In this document: positions 25,732-34,697 of the stretch, piece by piece
Layout: each line of letters begins with the position of its first letter
Position numbering within the stretch: position 1 is the stretch's first letter
From: JAGPUQ01 sp963708735
GTDB taxonomy: Bacteria > Pseudomonadota > Gammaproteobacteria > Pseudomonadales > Porticoccaceae
Direction: 5' to 3'
DNA: 64,000 bases
Assembly: GCA_963708735.1 (NCBI GenBank)
Contig: CAVPTW010000007.1
Location: 11,498 to 75,497, forward strand
Position numbers and translations under genes: made by a program
The notes under the pieces: model-generated
What the model was told of the DNA's origin: nothing
The model's input: only the letters and a program-made list of their open reading frames with translations
The model's database searches: none

Positions 25732-27486
25732 TCAGGCCGACGCCGCGGTGGGCAGTGCCGTCTCTGCCGACAGCTCGTTGATGAACAACAGGCGTGCGCG
25801 GGCACGGGACAACTTGCCGGACGAGGTGCGGGGCAGATAACTTCTGGGCACCAGCTGGATATGGCATTCGAGCGCCAGTTCCTGCCGGAGCAGGCGCGTC
25901 AGCCGGGCGATGAGGTCGGCGCGGCGCTCGGGCTTGGTTTCCCGGCACTCCACCATCAACACGCACTCGTCACCCTCGGCACCGGGCGCGGCAAATGCCA
26001 CCGAACCATCGAGGCGGACTTCGGGCTGGGTTTCGGCGAGCTGTTCGATATCCTGGGGCCAGATGTTGCGGCCGCGAATGATGATGAGATCCTTCTGACG
26101 GCCGGTGATGGTCAGGGCACCGTTGACCAGATAGCCGATGTCCCCGGTGTTCAGCCAGCCGCTTTCATCCAGAACCGCACGGGTTTCCTCGGGCATTTCA
26201 AAGTAGCCCGACATCACGCTGGGCCCGCGCAGATGAACCACTCCGCTTTCGAGGTCACCCAGGACGTCGCCATCCTCATTGCGGATCTCGACTTCGTAGC
26301 CGGGCAGCGGAATCCCGCAGCCGACGAAGCGCCGCCCCCGACCTTCGGCCGCATGATCCGGGTCGAGCAGTACCACCCGGTTGTTTTCATAGAGCTCGTC
26401 GGTGTCCACCATCACGGTGTTGTGGCCCGAATCGAGCGGTGAAAAGCTGATCCCGAGCGTGCACTCGGCCATCCCGTAGCAGGCGAGGAATGCGCGCGCG
26501 TCGAATCCCGCCGGCGCCAGGGTTTTTGCGAAATAATCCAGGGTCTCGGGTCGGATCATCTCGGCACCGACGCCCGCCACGCGCCAGTGGCGCAAGTCGT
26601 ACTTCTCCGCTTCGCCGGGACCGAGCCGGCGCGCGCACAGGTCGTAGCCAAAGGGTGGCGCAAAGGATACGGTTGCCCGGGTTTGCGTCATGAGATTGAG
26701 CCACTGCCGTGGGCGCATGGCGAAGTCGCGTGTGTCCAGGTAGTCGACGGAGACCTGCGCGGCCACCGGCACCAACACGAAACCCACCAGGCCCATGTCG
26801 TGATAGAACGGCAGCCACGAGAAGCAGCGGTCGCCCGACACCAGTTTGACGCCGTGCTGAACGATGCCGGCCAGATTCGCCATCACCGTGTGTTGCCGGA
26901 TCACTACGCCGCGTGGGAAGCGGGTGCTGCCGGAGGTGTACTGGATATAGGCGATGTTGTTCGGATCCTGCGCCGGCAGCGCTTGCTGCTCGGCGGCCGG
27001 GAGTCGATAAAAGCTGTCCGGATCCGCCACCATGCGCAGGCCGAGTCCAGCGCTGGCTTCTTCAAGAAACGGCAGATAGCCCGTGGAGGCCACGGCGATA
27101 CTCGCGTGACTGCCGGCGAGCAGGCGCTGCAGCTGGGCGACATAGGACGTATGGGCGCCGAGCTTGACCGAGGCGGGCAGCGGGACGGGAACCAGACCGG
27201 CGTACTGGCAGGCGTAAAAAAAGCGCAGGAAATGCGGGTCGGTTTCGGCAACCAGCGCCACGCGGTCGCCCTGGGACAGGCCCAGGGCGAGAAGCTTGCG
27301 GGCCAGCGCCACGGCATCGGCACGCAGCGATCGGTACGACAATCGCGTCTGAATCGTGCCTTGTCCGGAATAAAAATTAGCGCCGGTCGAGCCCAGGGCC
27401 GCGTAGTCCAGGGCCTCGGCAAGGGTGGCGAAATCGGCGGCGCGAAATGCGAGCCTGTGGAGCGTGGGCGTCGGTTCCAGGCGCAA
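25732..27486 (-). CDS. Fatty acyl-AMP ligase (FAAL-type adenylating enzyme)
   Basis: A 584-residue adenylate-forming enzyme that activates a fatty acid as acyl-AMP for loading onto a carrier protein. The P-loop is YTSGSTRFPRG (183-193), followed by the FAAL-typical SWLPFYHDMGLVGF, the A-loop CYGMAECTLG, GWLNTGDIGY, TGRQKDLIIIRGRNIWPQDI and the C-terminal lysine motif RTSSGKLSR. The YHDMGL block is characteristic of FAALs. It starts at TTG 27486, seven bases after GGAGG. As first gene of the epimerase-hydroxylase-acyltransferase operon it likely supplies the acyl chain. Confidence 0.9.
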   Translation of the reverse strand: MRLEPTPTLHRLAFRAADFATLAEALDYAALGSTGANFYSGQGTIQTRLSYRSLRADAVALARKLLALGLSQGDRVALVAETDPHFLRFFYACQYAGLVPVPLPASVKLGAHTSYVAQLQRLLAGSHASIAVASTGYLPFLEEASAGLGLRMVADPDSFYRLPAAEQQALPAQDPNNIAYIQYTSGSTRFPRGVVIRQHTVMANLAGIVQHGVKLVSGDRCFSWLPFYHDMGLVGFVLVPVAAQVSVDYLDTRDFAMRPRQWLNLMTQTRATVSFAPPFGYDLCARRLGPGEAEKYDLRHWRVAGVGAEMIRPETLDYFAKTLAPAGFDARAFLACYGMAECTLGISFSPLDSGHNTVMVDTDELYENNRVVLLDPDHAAEGRGRRFVGCGIPLPGYEVEIRNEDGDVLGDLESGVVHLRGPSVMSGYFEMPEETRAVLDESGWLNTGDIGYLVNGALTITGRQKDLIIIRGRNIWPQDIEQLAETQPEVRLDGSVAFAAPGAEGDECVLMVECRETKPERRADLIARLTRLLRQELALECHIQLVPRSYLPRTSSGKLSRARARLLFINELSAETALPTAASA

Positions 27487-27840
27487 GCGAAATCCTCCGG
27501 GTTAGCGCATCGAAAATCTGAGTGCTGCTGCGTCCGTCTTGGGGGCGCGTGCAGCGAATACCAGATCACCGGCAAACAGATCCCGGGATCGGGGGCCCGA
27601 ATCCGGGGCAAGCATGTGGGATGGTTGCCTGGCGACGGGCGGTCTCTGCCATCTGGCGAGCTGAATACACCGCAATGTGTGACGCAAAAACGCAGGACCC
27701 CAGTGTGTCCGCGTTTTGTTAAGGCCTATCTGCCAGCTCTCCGACATTTGATGTGTGGTCCAGGACCCATGCCACATGGCTTGGGCCAACCATAGTCGAC
27801 GGACATTATAGAAAACTTAAGAGAAAGCTTGAGAAAGCCG
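27487..27840. promoter_or_regulatory. Intergenic region with candidate promoter of the acyl-AMP ligase operon
   Basis: This 354-base gap between proS and the ligase gene holds no convincing gene. On the minus strand a perfect TATAAT (27805-27810) lies in the AT-rich DNA just after the proS stop. The -35 region is weak (CTCAAG with 17 bases spacing). If used, it would give a leader of about 300 bases. No clear proS terminator hairpin is seen. Confidence 0.35.
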
Positions 27841-29550
27841 TCAGGATTGTGTGGCGAGCCAGGCCGCGACCGTGTCGATGCTGAGCTCGGTCTGGGTGCC
27901 ATCGCGACGGTTGCGGCATTCCACATTGCCGTCCGCCAATCCGCGTTCGCCCACCACCAGGACGGTGGGAATGCCAATGAGTTCGACATCGGCGAGCATC
28001 GCACCGAGGCGCGCCTTGGGACGGTCCATCAGCAGAACCTCGTGGCCGGCAGCGACGAGCTCGTCATACAGGCGTTCGCTGGTGTCGCGTACCCGATCGG
28101 ACTGATGCGCATTGACGGGGACGATGGCCACGGCGAAAGGCGCCATTCCGGGCGGCCAGACGATGCCGCGGGCGTCGTGATGCTGCTCGATCGCGGCGGC
28201 CACGACGCGGCTTATGCCGATGCCATAGCAGCCCATCACCATGACCTGTTCGCGACCGCTATCGTCGGTTATGCGGGCATTCATCGCCTGGCTGTACTTG
28301 GTGCCCAACTGAAAAATATGTCCGACTTCAATACCGCGTCGGATAACGAGTCGTCCGTTACCGTCCGGACTGGGATCGCCGGCAACCACGTCGCGGATGT
28401 CGGCGGCCGTGGGAAGCGGACAATCCCGCTCCCAGTTCGCGCCTGTCAGATGGTAACCATCCCGATTGGCGCCGCACACGAAATCGGCACAGGCCAGGGC
28501 GGCGTGATCGGCGATGATGTCGAGCGGCAGCTTTAGCGGACCCAGGGAGCCGGGGCCGCAGCCGGTTGCCGCGCGGATTTCCGCGTCAGTCGCCAGGCAC
28601 AGGGGACTTTCGACCTCGGGCAGCTTCTCGGCTTTGATCGCGTTGAGCTGGTGGTCGCCGCGCAGCACCAGGGCGACCAGTTGCCCTGGTTTGCTGCCTT
28701 TGACGATCAGGGTTTTGAGGATCCGCTCCGCAGGTCGTCCCAGGCAGGCGCTCACCGCATCGATGCTGTGCTGGCCCGGGGTTGCCACCTCCTGCAGCGG
28801 TTGGGTCGGCGCGGGCCGCGCCTGCGCTGGCGGCAGTGCCGGTGCGAGTTCGACGTTGGCGGCGTAATCGCTGGTATCCGAAATCGCGATGGCATCCTCG
28901 CCGGCATCGGCGAGGACGTGAAATTCATGGGAGTGACTGCCGCCGATGCTGCCGGTGTCGGCGAGCACCGCGCGAAACTCGACGCCCAGGCGGGTGAAGA
29001 CGTTGGCGTAGGCGGTGTACATGCGCTGATAGGTTTCGGCGAGACTGGCCTGATCGACGTGAAACGAATAGGCGTCCTTCATGATGAACTCGCGCGCCCG
29101 CATTACGCCGAAGCGAGGGCGGATTTCGTCGCGGAACTTGGTCTGGATCTGATAAAAATTGGCGGGCAGATCGCGGTAGCTGCGGATCTCGTTGCGTATC
29201 AGATCGGTGATGATTTCCTCGTGGGTCGGACCGAGGCAGAACGGGCGCTGGTGCCGGTCCTCGATGCGCAGCAGCTCGGGGCCATATTGCTCCCAGCGCC
29301 CGGATTCCTGCCACAGGTCGGCCGGTTGCACCACCGGCATCAGGACTTCCTGTGCGCCCGCGGCGTCCATTTCCTCGCGCACGATGGCTTCCACCTTGCG
29401 CAAGACGCGCAGACCCAGCGGCAGCCAACTGTACAGTCCGGCCGCGAGTTTGCGGATCATGCCGGCGCGCAGCATCAGCTGATGGCTGATGATCTCCGCT
29501 TCCGCTGGAGTTTCCTTGAGCGTGGGCATGAGCAGACGGCTTGCGCGCAT
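27841..29550 (-). CDS. proS: Prolyl-tRNA synthetase, bacterial long form
   Basis: This 569-residue enzyme charges tRNA-Pro. The N-terminus is typical (MRASRLLMPTLKETPAEAE, HQLMLRAGMIRKLAAGLYSW). The class II motif 2 region is QTKFRDEIRPRFGVMRAREF. A YbaK-type editing domain is inserted in the middle (VKGSKPGQLVALVLRGDHQL). Motif 3 is MGCYGIGISRVVAAAIEQHHD, and an anticodon-binding domain follows (VAIVPVNAHQSD). The bacterial long form with an editing domain is usual in gammaproteobacteria. Length is complete. Confidence 0.97.
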   Translation of the reverse strand: MRASRLLMPTLKETPAEAEIISHQLMLRAGMIRKLAAGLYSWLPLGLRVLRKVEAIVREEMDAAGAQEVLMPVVQPADLWQESGRWEQYGPELLRIEDRHQRPFCLGPTHEEIITDLIRNEIRSYRDLPANFYQIQTKFRDEIRPRFGVMRAREFIMKDAYSFHVDQASLAETYQRMYTAYANVFTRLGVEFRAVLADTGSIGGSHSHEFHVLADAGEDAIAISDTSDYAANVELAPALPPAQARPAPTQPLQEVATPGQHSIDAVSACLGRPAERILKTLIVKGSKPGQLVALVLRGDHQLNAIKAEKLPEVESPLCLATDAEIRAATGCGPGSLGPLKLPLDIIADHAALACADFVCGANRDGYHLTGANWERDCPLPTAADIRDVVAGDPSPDGNGRLVIRRGIEVGHIFQLGTKYSQAMNARITDDSGREQVMVMGCYGIGISRVVAAAIEQHHDARGIVWPPGMAPFAVAIVPVNAHQSDRVRDTSERLYDELVAAGHEVLLMDRPKARLGAMLADVELIGIPTVLVVGERGLADGNVECRNRRDGTQTELSIDTVAAWLATQS

Positions 29551-29703
29551 CGAATATATCCGGTCGGAGGCGTTGCGAAGGGGCGCTTATTCTAACAGGC
29601 GGGCACGGCGGCGGCAGATGTGGATTGGTGCGGCGGGTATTCGTACCGGACCTGTGTCGGTGCAACCGCAGTGCGGGAAGCAGTGATGTGTGCCGATCTG
29701 GAA

Positions 29704-29727
29704 CCAGCCCCGGCGAACCGGGGCTGG
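29704..29727 (-). terminator. Hairpin terminator after the HU gene
   Basis: CCAGCCCCGG (29704-29713), loop CGAA, CCGGGGCTGG (29718-29727): a perfect 10-base-pair stem about 19 bases after the HU-like gene stop on the minus strand. The T-tract after it is poor (TTCC), so it may be a weak or protein-assisted terminator. Confidence 0.6.
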
Positions 29728-29745
29728 GTAAAGCTGCCGCAAGAC

Positions 29746-30186
29746 TCAGTTGGTCATGTCCTTCAGGGCTTTGAGCGCAAGCACTTTCACTGCGGTGCTC
29801 GCAGGGCGCGCCTGAAAGGTTGTTTCCTGGCCGGTGAAGGGGTTGATTCCCTTGCGGGCTTTACGTGCCGGCTTTTTGACCGTCTTGATCTTGAGCAGGC
29901 CGGGCAGGGTGAACTCGCCGACGCCGCGCTTCTTGATGTGGCGCTCGATCAGGGAACTGAGTTCCGCCAGTACATCAGCGACCTGCTTTTTGCCAAGGCC
30001 GGTGTTGGTGGCCATCTCGGCGAGAATCTGCGCTTTGGTGAGTTTCTCGGTAATGACGGTGGTCTTGCGGGGTGGTGCAGCAACGGGTTTTGCCGGAGCC
30101 TTGGCGGCCGGCTTTGCCTTCGCGGCGGGTTTTGCCGTGGCGGCTTTTTTGGCCGGGGCCTTTGGGGCGGTTTTTGTGGCAGCCAT
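29746..30186 (-). CDS. HU-family DNA-binding protein with lysine/alanine/proline-rich N-terminal tail
   Basis: A 146-residue nucleoid protein. Residues 1-45 form a low-complexity basic tail (AKP/PAKK repeats) like histone H1 tails. Residues about 48-146 are an HU domain (LTKAQILAEMATNTGLGKKQ, GEFTLPGLLKIK, KGINPFTGQETTFQARPAS, then LKALKD). It would bend and compact DNA, and the tail should add non-specific DNA binding. GINPFTG stands where many HUs have NPQTG. A strong promoter (TTGCGA-17-TATATA) lies upstream, and a hairpin follows the gene. Confidence 0.9.
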   Translation of the reverse strand: MAATKTAPKAPAKKAATAKPAAKAKPAAKAPAKPVAAPPRKTTVITEKLTKAQILAEMATNTGLGKKQVADVLAELSSLIERHIKKRGVGEFTLPGLLKIKTVKKPARKARKGINPFTGQETTFQARPASTAVKVLALKALKDMTN

Positions 30187-30290
30187 AAATAATCCCTTGT
30201 TGATCCAATTGTTGATCGAAGTTGAACGTCTGGACGGGTTTCACGCCGGTTAAAGCCGGCAATCCGGCGGATGCAAGTCACCCGCGAACC

Positions 30291-30319
30291 TATATAAAGC
30301 ATTGAAAATTGGCTCGCAA
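30291..30319 (-). promoter_or_regulatory. Sigma70-type promoter of the HU-like gene
   Basis: On the minus strand TTGCGA (30314-30319) and TATATA (30291-30296) are exactly 17 bases apart, about 105 bases before the ATG. A GCCGG/CCGGC hairpin lies in the leader between the promoter and the gene. Confidence 0.6.
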
Positions 30320-30449
30320 GCGGTTTTGCTGCCAAAGCTTGTTTTTTCCCGAAGAATCACCAAATTCCGTCGCTGCACTGCGGCCGCGCCCGTTATTTGT
30401 GCACTCTTGATACGTGCTGGCGCCGGTTCCGGGGACTGGGGGTGCGGAG

Positions 30450-30455
30450 TATAAT
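30450..30455 (+). promoter_or_regulatory. Candidate -10 element for the fmdB-aspS unit
   Basis: TATAAT followed by GCGCC lies 74 bases before the zinc-ribbon gene start. The -35 region is GC-rich and does not match well. It is the best promoter candidate for the plus-strand run from here through aspS. Confidence 0.4.
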
Positions 30456-30528
30456 GCGCCCCATTTTGTCGTCTTGTCCCCGGCGCCGCCGCACGGAACG
30501 ACTGCAATTTTCTGGAGGTGATCTTCCG

Positions 30529-30849
30529 ATGCCAATCTACGAATACGTGTGCCAGGACTGTGGGCATGAGCTCGAAGCGATCCAGAAGGTCGCGGACCCG
30601 CAGCTCGTGGACTGTCCGGCGTGTAGCCATGCCAGCCTCAAAAAGAAACTGACTGCCAGCGCGTTCCGGTTAAGCGGCAGCGGTTGGTACGAAACCGATT
30701 TCAAGACGGGCGACAAAAAGCGCAATCTGGCGGCTGATCCCAACACCAAGCCGGCGGCAAAGGAGGATGGTGCCGGCAGCGCCAAATCCGCGGGCGAGAC
30801 CAGCGCTCCAGCGCCGAAGACCACCGCCGCCACAGCCGCGACGCCATGA
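30529..30849 (+). CDS. FmdB-family zinc-ribbon protein
   Basis: A 106-residue small protein with an N-terminal FmdB/CxxC-CxxC zinc ribbon: MPIYEYVCQDCGHELE (C8, C11) and DCPACSH (C29, C32). The region LKKKLTASAFRLSGSGWYET is typical, and the low-complexity tail is rich in alanine, lysine and proline. Function is unknown, though the family is thought to act as a regulator or RNA-related factor. A GGAGG ribosome site precedes the ATG. It overlaps aspS by four bases (ATGA); the fmdB-aspS-yebC-ruvC order is common in gammaproteobacteria. Confidence 0.88.
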   Translation: MPIYEYVCQDCGHELEAIQKVADPQLVDCPACSHASLKKKLTASAFRLSGSGWYETDFKTGDKKRNLAADPNTKPAAKEDGAGSAKSAGETSAPAPKTTAATAATP

Positions 30850-32651
30850 CCGATGACCGACAGTTGACGTCCCGTCACGGCGAGATCGGACGATCGATCT
30901 ATTGCGGTGCGGTCGGGGAGAACCTGGCGGGTACCGAAGTGGTGCTGTGCGGCTGGGTGGATCGTCGCCGCGATCACGGCGGGGTTATCTTCATCGATCT
31001 GCGTGATCGGGACGGTATCGTCCAGGTCGTGTTCGACCCTGACTGTGGGGTGCATTTCAATACAGCGGATCGCGTCCGCGGCGAGTATGTGTTGCGCGTG
31101 ACCGGGCGGGTGCGCGCGCGCACGCCCGAGACCGTGAATCCCGACATGGCGACGGGCCGGGTCGAGGTCTATGGTCTCGCGCTCGACATTCTCAACAGCG
31201 CCGAGACGCCGCCCTTTCAGCTCGACGAGCACACCCGCGTGGGCGAGGAAGTGCGTCTGCACCATCGCTATCTGGATCTGCGCCGGCCGGAGATGCAGCG
31301 CAATCTGCGCTTGAGGGCCAGGGTTACCGGCGCGTTGCGGCGCTTTCTCGACGGCGAGGGTTTTCTCGATATCGAGACGCCGATCCTGACCCGGGCGACG
31401 CCCGAGGGTGCGCGCGATTACCTGGTGCCCAGCCGCACGCATCCCGGGCGCTTTTTCGCGCTCCCGCAGTCGCCGCAGTTGTTCAAGCAGATGCTGATGG
31501 TGAGCGGATTCGATCGCTACTATCAGGTCGCGCGCTGTTTCCGCGACGAGGATTTGCGTGCCGACCGTCAGCCGGAATTCACCCAGATCGACATCGAGAC
31601 ATCCTTCCTGGCCGAGGCCGATCTCATGGCGCTCGTCGAAGCCATGGTACGGGGGCTGTTTACCGAAGTGCTTGACGTCGATCTCGGCGAATTTCCCCGC
31701 CTGACCTACGCCGAGGCGATGGCGCGTTTCGGCAGCGACAAGCCCGATCTGCGCATTCCCCTGGAACTGGTCGATATCAAGGATCTGATGGCGGGTGTCG
31801 AATTCAAGGTGTTTGCCGCGGCCGCCGCTGATCCCGCGAGTCGGGTGACCGCGCTGCGCCTGCCGGGTGGCAATGCGCTCAGCCGCAAGCAGATCGACGA
31901 TTACACGGCTTTCGTTGCGCGTTACGGTGCCCGCGGACTGGCTTACATCAAGGTCAACAATTGCGCCGATCTCGAAGAGGGTCTGCAATCGCCCATCGTG
32001 AAATTCCTGCCGCCGCCAGTGCGGCGCGCGATTCTCGACCGCGTCGGCGCGGAAAACGGCGACCTGATCTTTTTCGGCGCCGACAAGGCCGCCGTGGTGG
32101 CGGAATCCCTGGGCGCCCTGCGCGGCAAGCTGGGCCTCGATCTGGATCTTTATACCCGCGCCTGGGCGCCGCTCTGGGTCGTGGATTTTCCCATGTTCGA
32201 ACGGGACGGCAGCGGCGGCTGGACCCCGCTCCATCATCCTTTCACCGCGCCTTCCTGCGATCCTGACGCCTTGCGCGCCGATCCCGGCGCGGCGCTGTCG
32301 CGCGCCTACGACATGGTGTTGAACGGCACTGAACTGGGTGGCGGTTCCGCGCGGATTCACCGGCCCGAACTACAGGCGGCGGTATTCGACATCCTGGGTA
32401 TCGACGCCGGCCAGCAGCGCGAGAAGTTCGGTTTTCTGCTGGATGCCCTGAAATACGGCTGCCCGCCCCATGCCGGCATTGCCTTTGGTCTGGATCGACT
32501 GGTGATGCTGATGCTGGGCGCCGGCTCGATCCGCGATGTCATCGCCTTTCCCAAGACCCAGTCGGCGCAGTGCCTGCTGACCGATGCCCCGGGCGCGGTG
32601 GGGAGCGAAGCCCTGCGGGATCTGCACATCGCCCTGCGTCCGCCGCAGTAG
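30846..32651 (+). CDS. aspS: Aspartyl-tRNA synthetase
   Basis: This 601-residue bacterial-type AspRS charges tRNA-Asp. The N-terminal OB fold begins IGRSIYCGAVGENLAG and CGWVDRRRDHGGVIFIDLRD. Class II motif 2 is CFRDEDLRADRQPEFTQID, and the bacterial GAD insertion follows in the middle (for example YTAFVARYGARGLAYIK). The final motif 3 is CPPHAGIAFGLDRLVMLMLG. The last conserved part, IRDVIAFPKTQSAQCL, is complete. It is coupled to the upstream zinc-ribbon gene and followed 17 bases later by yebC. Confidence 0.98.
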   Translation: MTDDRQLTSRHGEIGRSIYCGAVGENLAGTEVVLCGWVDRRRDHGGVIFIDLRDRDGIVQVVFDPDCGVHFNTADRVRGEYVLRVTGRVRARTPETVNPDMATGRVEVYGLALDILNSAETPPFQLDEHTRVGEEVRLHHRYLDLRRPEMQRNLRLRARVTGALRRFLDGEGFLDIETPILTRATPEGARDYLVPSRTHPGRFFALPQSPQLFKQMLMVSGFDRYYQVARCFRDEDLRADRQPEFTQIDIETSFLAEADLMALVEAMVRGLFTEVLDVDLGEFPRLTYAEAMARFGSDKPDLRIPLELVDIKDLMAGVEFKVFAAAAADPASRVTALRLPGGNALSRKQIDDYTAFVARYGARGLAYIKVNNCADLEEGLQSPIVKFLPPPVRRAILDRVGAENGDLIFFGADKAAVVAESLGALRGKLGLDLDLYTRAWAPLWVVDFPMFERDGSGGWTPLHHPFTAPSCDPDALRADPGAALSRAYDMVLNGTELGGGSARIHRPELQAAVFDILGIDAGQQREKFGFLLDALKYGCPPHAGIAFGLDRLVMLMLGAGSIRDVIAFPKTQSAQCLLTDAPGAVGSEALRDLHIALRPPQ

Positions 32652-32668
32652 TTTTCCGGAGACTCTTC

Positions 32669-33400
32669 ATGGCCGGCCACAGCAAGTGGGCAAACATCAA
32701 GCATCGCAAGGCGGCCCAGGACGCCCAGCGCGGCAAGCTGTTCACCAAACTGATTCGCGAGCTGGTGACGGCGGCGCGTACCGGCGGCGGCACGCCGGAA
32801 GACAATCCGCGCTTGCGGACCGCGATCGACAAGGCGCTGTCGGTGAACATGAAAAGGGATACCATCGACAAGGCGATCCAGCGCGGCGCGGGCGCCGGCG
32901 ATGCGGAAAACTATGAAGAAGTCACCTACGAAGGCTATGGCGCGGGCGGTGTCGCGCTGCTGGTGGAATGCCTCACCGACAACCGCAACCGCACGGTGGC
33001 CGATGTCCGGCACGCGTTCAGCAAGCGCGGCGGCAACCTGGGTACCGACGGTTCGGTCGCCTATCTGTTCAACCGGCGCGGTCAGTTGACCTATCCGCCG
33101 GGCTGCGATGAGGACCGCATTATCGAGATTGCGCTTGAAGCCGGTGCCGAGGACGTAGTGAGCAATGCAGACGGTTCGGTCGATGTGCTGTGCGGCTGGC
33201 AGGATTTCGCCGCGGTAAAGGCGGCGATGACGGCCGCGGGATTGACGCCGGAGCATGCGGAGGTCGCCATGATCCCGCTCACCACCGTGGTGCCGGATGC
33301 GGACAGTGCGGTGGCGGTGATCGCCTTGATCGACCAGCTCGAAGATCTGGACGATGTCCAGAACGTCTATACCAACGCTGATTTGTCGGCAGCGCCCTAG
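32669..33400 (+). CDS. yebC: YebC/PmpR/TACO1-family regulator
   Basis: A 243-residue protein with the family start MAGHSKWANIKHRKAAQD and later blocks GTPEDNPRLRTAIDKAL, YEEVTYEGYGAGGVALLVEC, TDNRNRTVADVRHAFSK and GGNLGTDGSVAYLFNRRG. Family members act as transcription regulators or as translation factors easing polyproline stalling. The ATG at 32669 is chosen on homology. It lies between aspS and ruvC in the classical arrangement. Confidence 0.95.
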   Translation: MAGHSKWANIKHRKAAQDAQRGKLFTKLIRELVTAARTGGGTPEDNPRLRTAIDKALSVNMKRDTIDKAIQRGAGAGDAENYEEVTYEGYGAGGVALLVECLTDNRNRTVADVRHAFSKRGGNLGTDGSVAYLFNRRGQLTYPPGCDEDRIIEIALEAGAEDVVSNADGSVDVLCGWQDFAAVKAAMTAAGLTPEHAEVAMIPLTTVVPDADSAVAVIALIDQLEDLDDVQNVYTNADLSAAP

Positions 33401-33474
33401 GTGATCTTCTTCGCGCCGCGCTGGAGGCTGCCGAGCGCGCACACATGGTTCTCTCGCTGGCATTGGAATTCGCC

Positions 33475-33993
33475 ATGGCGGTGATATTGGGCATCGATCC
33501 CGGCTCCCGATGCACCGGCTTTGGTGTTGTCGAGAGCTCTGGCGCCAGCCCTGCCTACATCGCGAGCGGCGTGGTACGACCGCCGGCCGCCACGCTTGCC
33601 GAACGCCTCGGCCATATTTTCAGCGGAGTCAGCGAGCTCATCGCCCGTTATCACCCGGATGCGGTGGCGATCGAGGACATTTTCTTCGCCCGCGATCCCC
33701 GTGCGGCGCTGCGCCTGGGCCAGGCCCGGGGCGCCGCCATTGTCGCCGCGGTCCATGCCGGCTTGCCGGTTGCCGAGTACAGTGCGCGCACCGTAAAACA
33801 GGCCGTGGTGGGTAATGGCGGTGCTACCAAGGAGCAGGTGCAGTTGATGGTGAAACAGTTGTTGCAATTGCCGGCGGTTCCGCCGGCCGATGCCGCCGAT
33901 GCGCTGGCGGTGGCGATCTGTCATGTCCACGGGATCGCGACGGCGGCCCGGGTGGGCGCGGCCCATTACGCCCGCGGGCGTTGGCAGAGTTAG
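33475..33993 (+). CDS. ruvC: Holliday junction resolvase RuvC
   Basis: A 172-residue endonuclease that cuts Holliday junctions symmetrically with RuvAB. The first active-site aspartate is in the start MAVILGIDPGSRCTGFGVV, the glutamate in VAIEDIFFARDPRAAL, and the last two aspartates in PPADAADALAVAICH. ATG 33475 fits the conserved start; the open frame extends ten codons further but the family begins here. It is followed by ruvA and ruvB. Confidence 0.97.
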   Translation: MAVILGIDPGSRCTGFGVVESSGASPAYIASGVVRPPAATLAERLGHIFSGVSELIARYHPDAVAIEDIFFARDPRAALRLGQARGAAIVAAVHAGLPVAEYSARTVKQAVVGNGGATKEQVQLMVKQLLQLPAVPPADAADALAVAICHVHGIATAARVGAAHYARGRWQS

Positions 33994-34036
33994 CGATGCC
34001 CATCGGTTGCGCATCCGGGGTCGTGGAGGATAGGCC

Positions 34037-34654
34037 GTGATCGGTTGGCTCAGCGGCATACTGCGGGAGAAGCAGGCCCAGGAGTTGCTGGTCGATGTCC
34101 AGGGCGTCGGCTACGAGGTGCTGGTATCCCTCAACACCTATTTCGTACTGCCTGAAGCGGGCAGCCCGGTTGTCCTGCATACGCACTTGGTGGTGCGTGA
34201 AGACGCCCAGCAACTGTTCGGATTCAGCGATGTCGCCGAGCGGCGGTTGTTCCGCGAGTTGATCCGCATCAGCGGCGTCGGCCCGCGGCTGGCGCTCGCC
34301 GTGCTGTCGGGCATGACGGTGGGAGAGTTCATCCATGCGATCCGCGCCGGCGATACCGCGCGCCTGGTCAGGCTGCCCGGGGTAGGGCGCAAGACGGCGG
34401 AGCGCCTGCTGGTGGAAATGCGCGACCGCATCGCCGACTGGGGTCCGGTGGCGACCGGCGCTGCCGGTCCGAACGCGGCATCGCGCGGACAGGACATCAG
34501 CGGTGAGGCCGAGAGCGCCCTGATGACGCTCGGTTACAAACCCGCGGAGGCGGCGCAGATGGTGACCGCGGCGCTGGCCGACTGCCCGGCGGCCGAGGCG
34601 ACCGACAGCGCGCAGCTGATCCGCAGAGCCTTGCGCGGCATGGTGAAAAAGTAG
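34037..34654 (+). CDS. ruvA: Holliday junction branch migration protein RuvA
   Basis: A 205-residue four-way-junction binding protein that guides RuvB. The OB-fold start is MIGWLSGILREKQAQELLVD. The helix-hairpin-helix motifs are ISGVGPRLALAVLSGM and LPGVGRKTAERLLVEM. The C-terminal RuvB-binding domain (residues about 155-205) has ALMTLGYKPAEAAQMV. The start is GTG 34037, preceded by GGAGG-like sequence. Complete. Confidence 0.97.
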   Translation: MIGWLSGILREKQAQELLVDVQGVGYEVLVSLNTYFVLPEAGSPVVLHTHLVVREDAQQLFGFSDVAERRLFRELIRISGVGPRLALAVLSGMTVGEFIHAIRAGDTARLVRLPGVGRKTAERLLVEMRDRIADWGPVATGAAGPNAASRGQDISGEAESALMTLGYKPAEAAQMVTAALADCPAAEATDSAQLIRRALRGMVKK

Positions 34655-34697
34655 TCCGGGACCGGTATGCTAGCCGCCAATTTCCCGGGCTGGCCCG

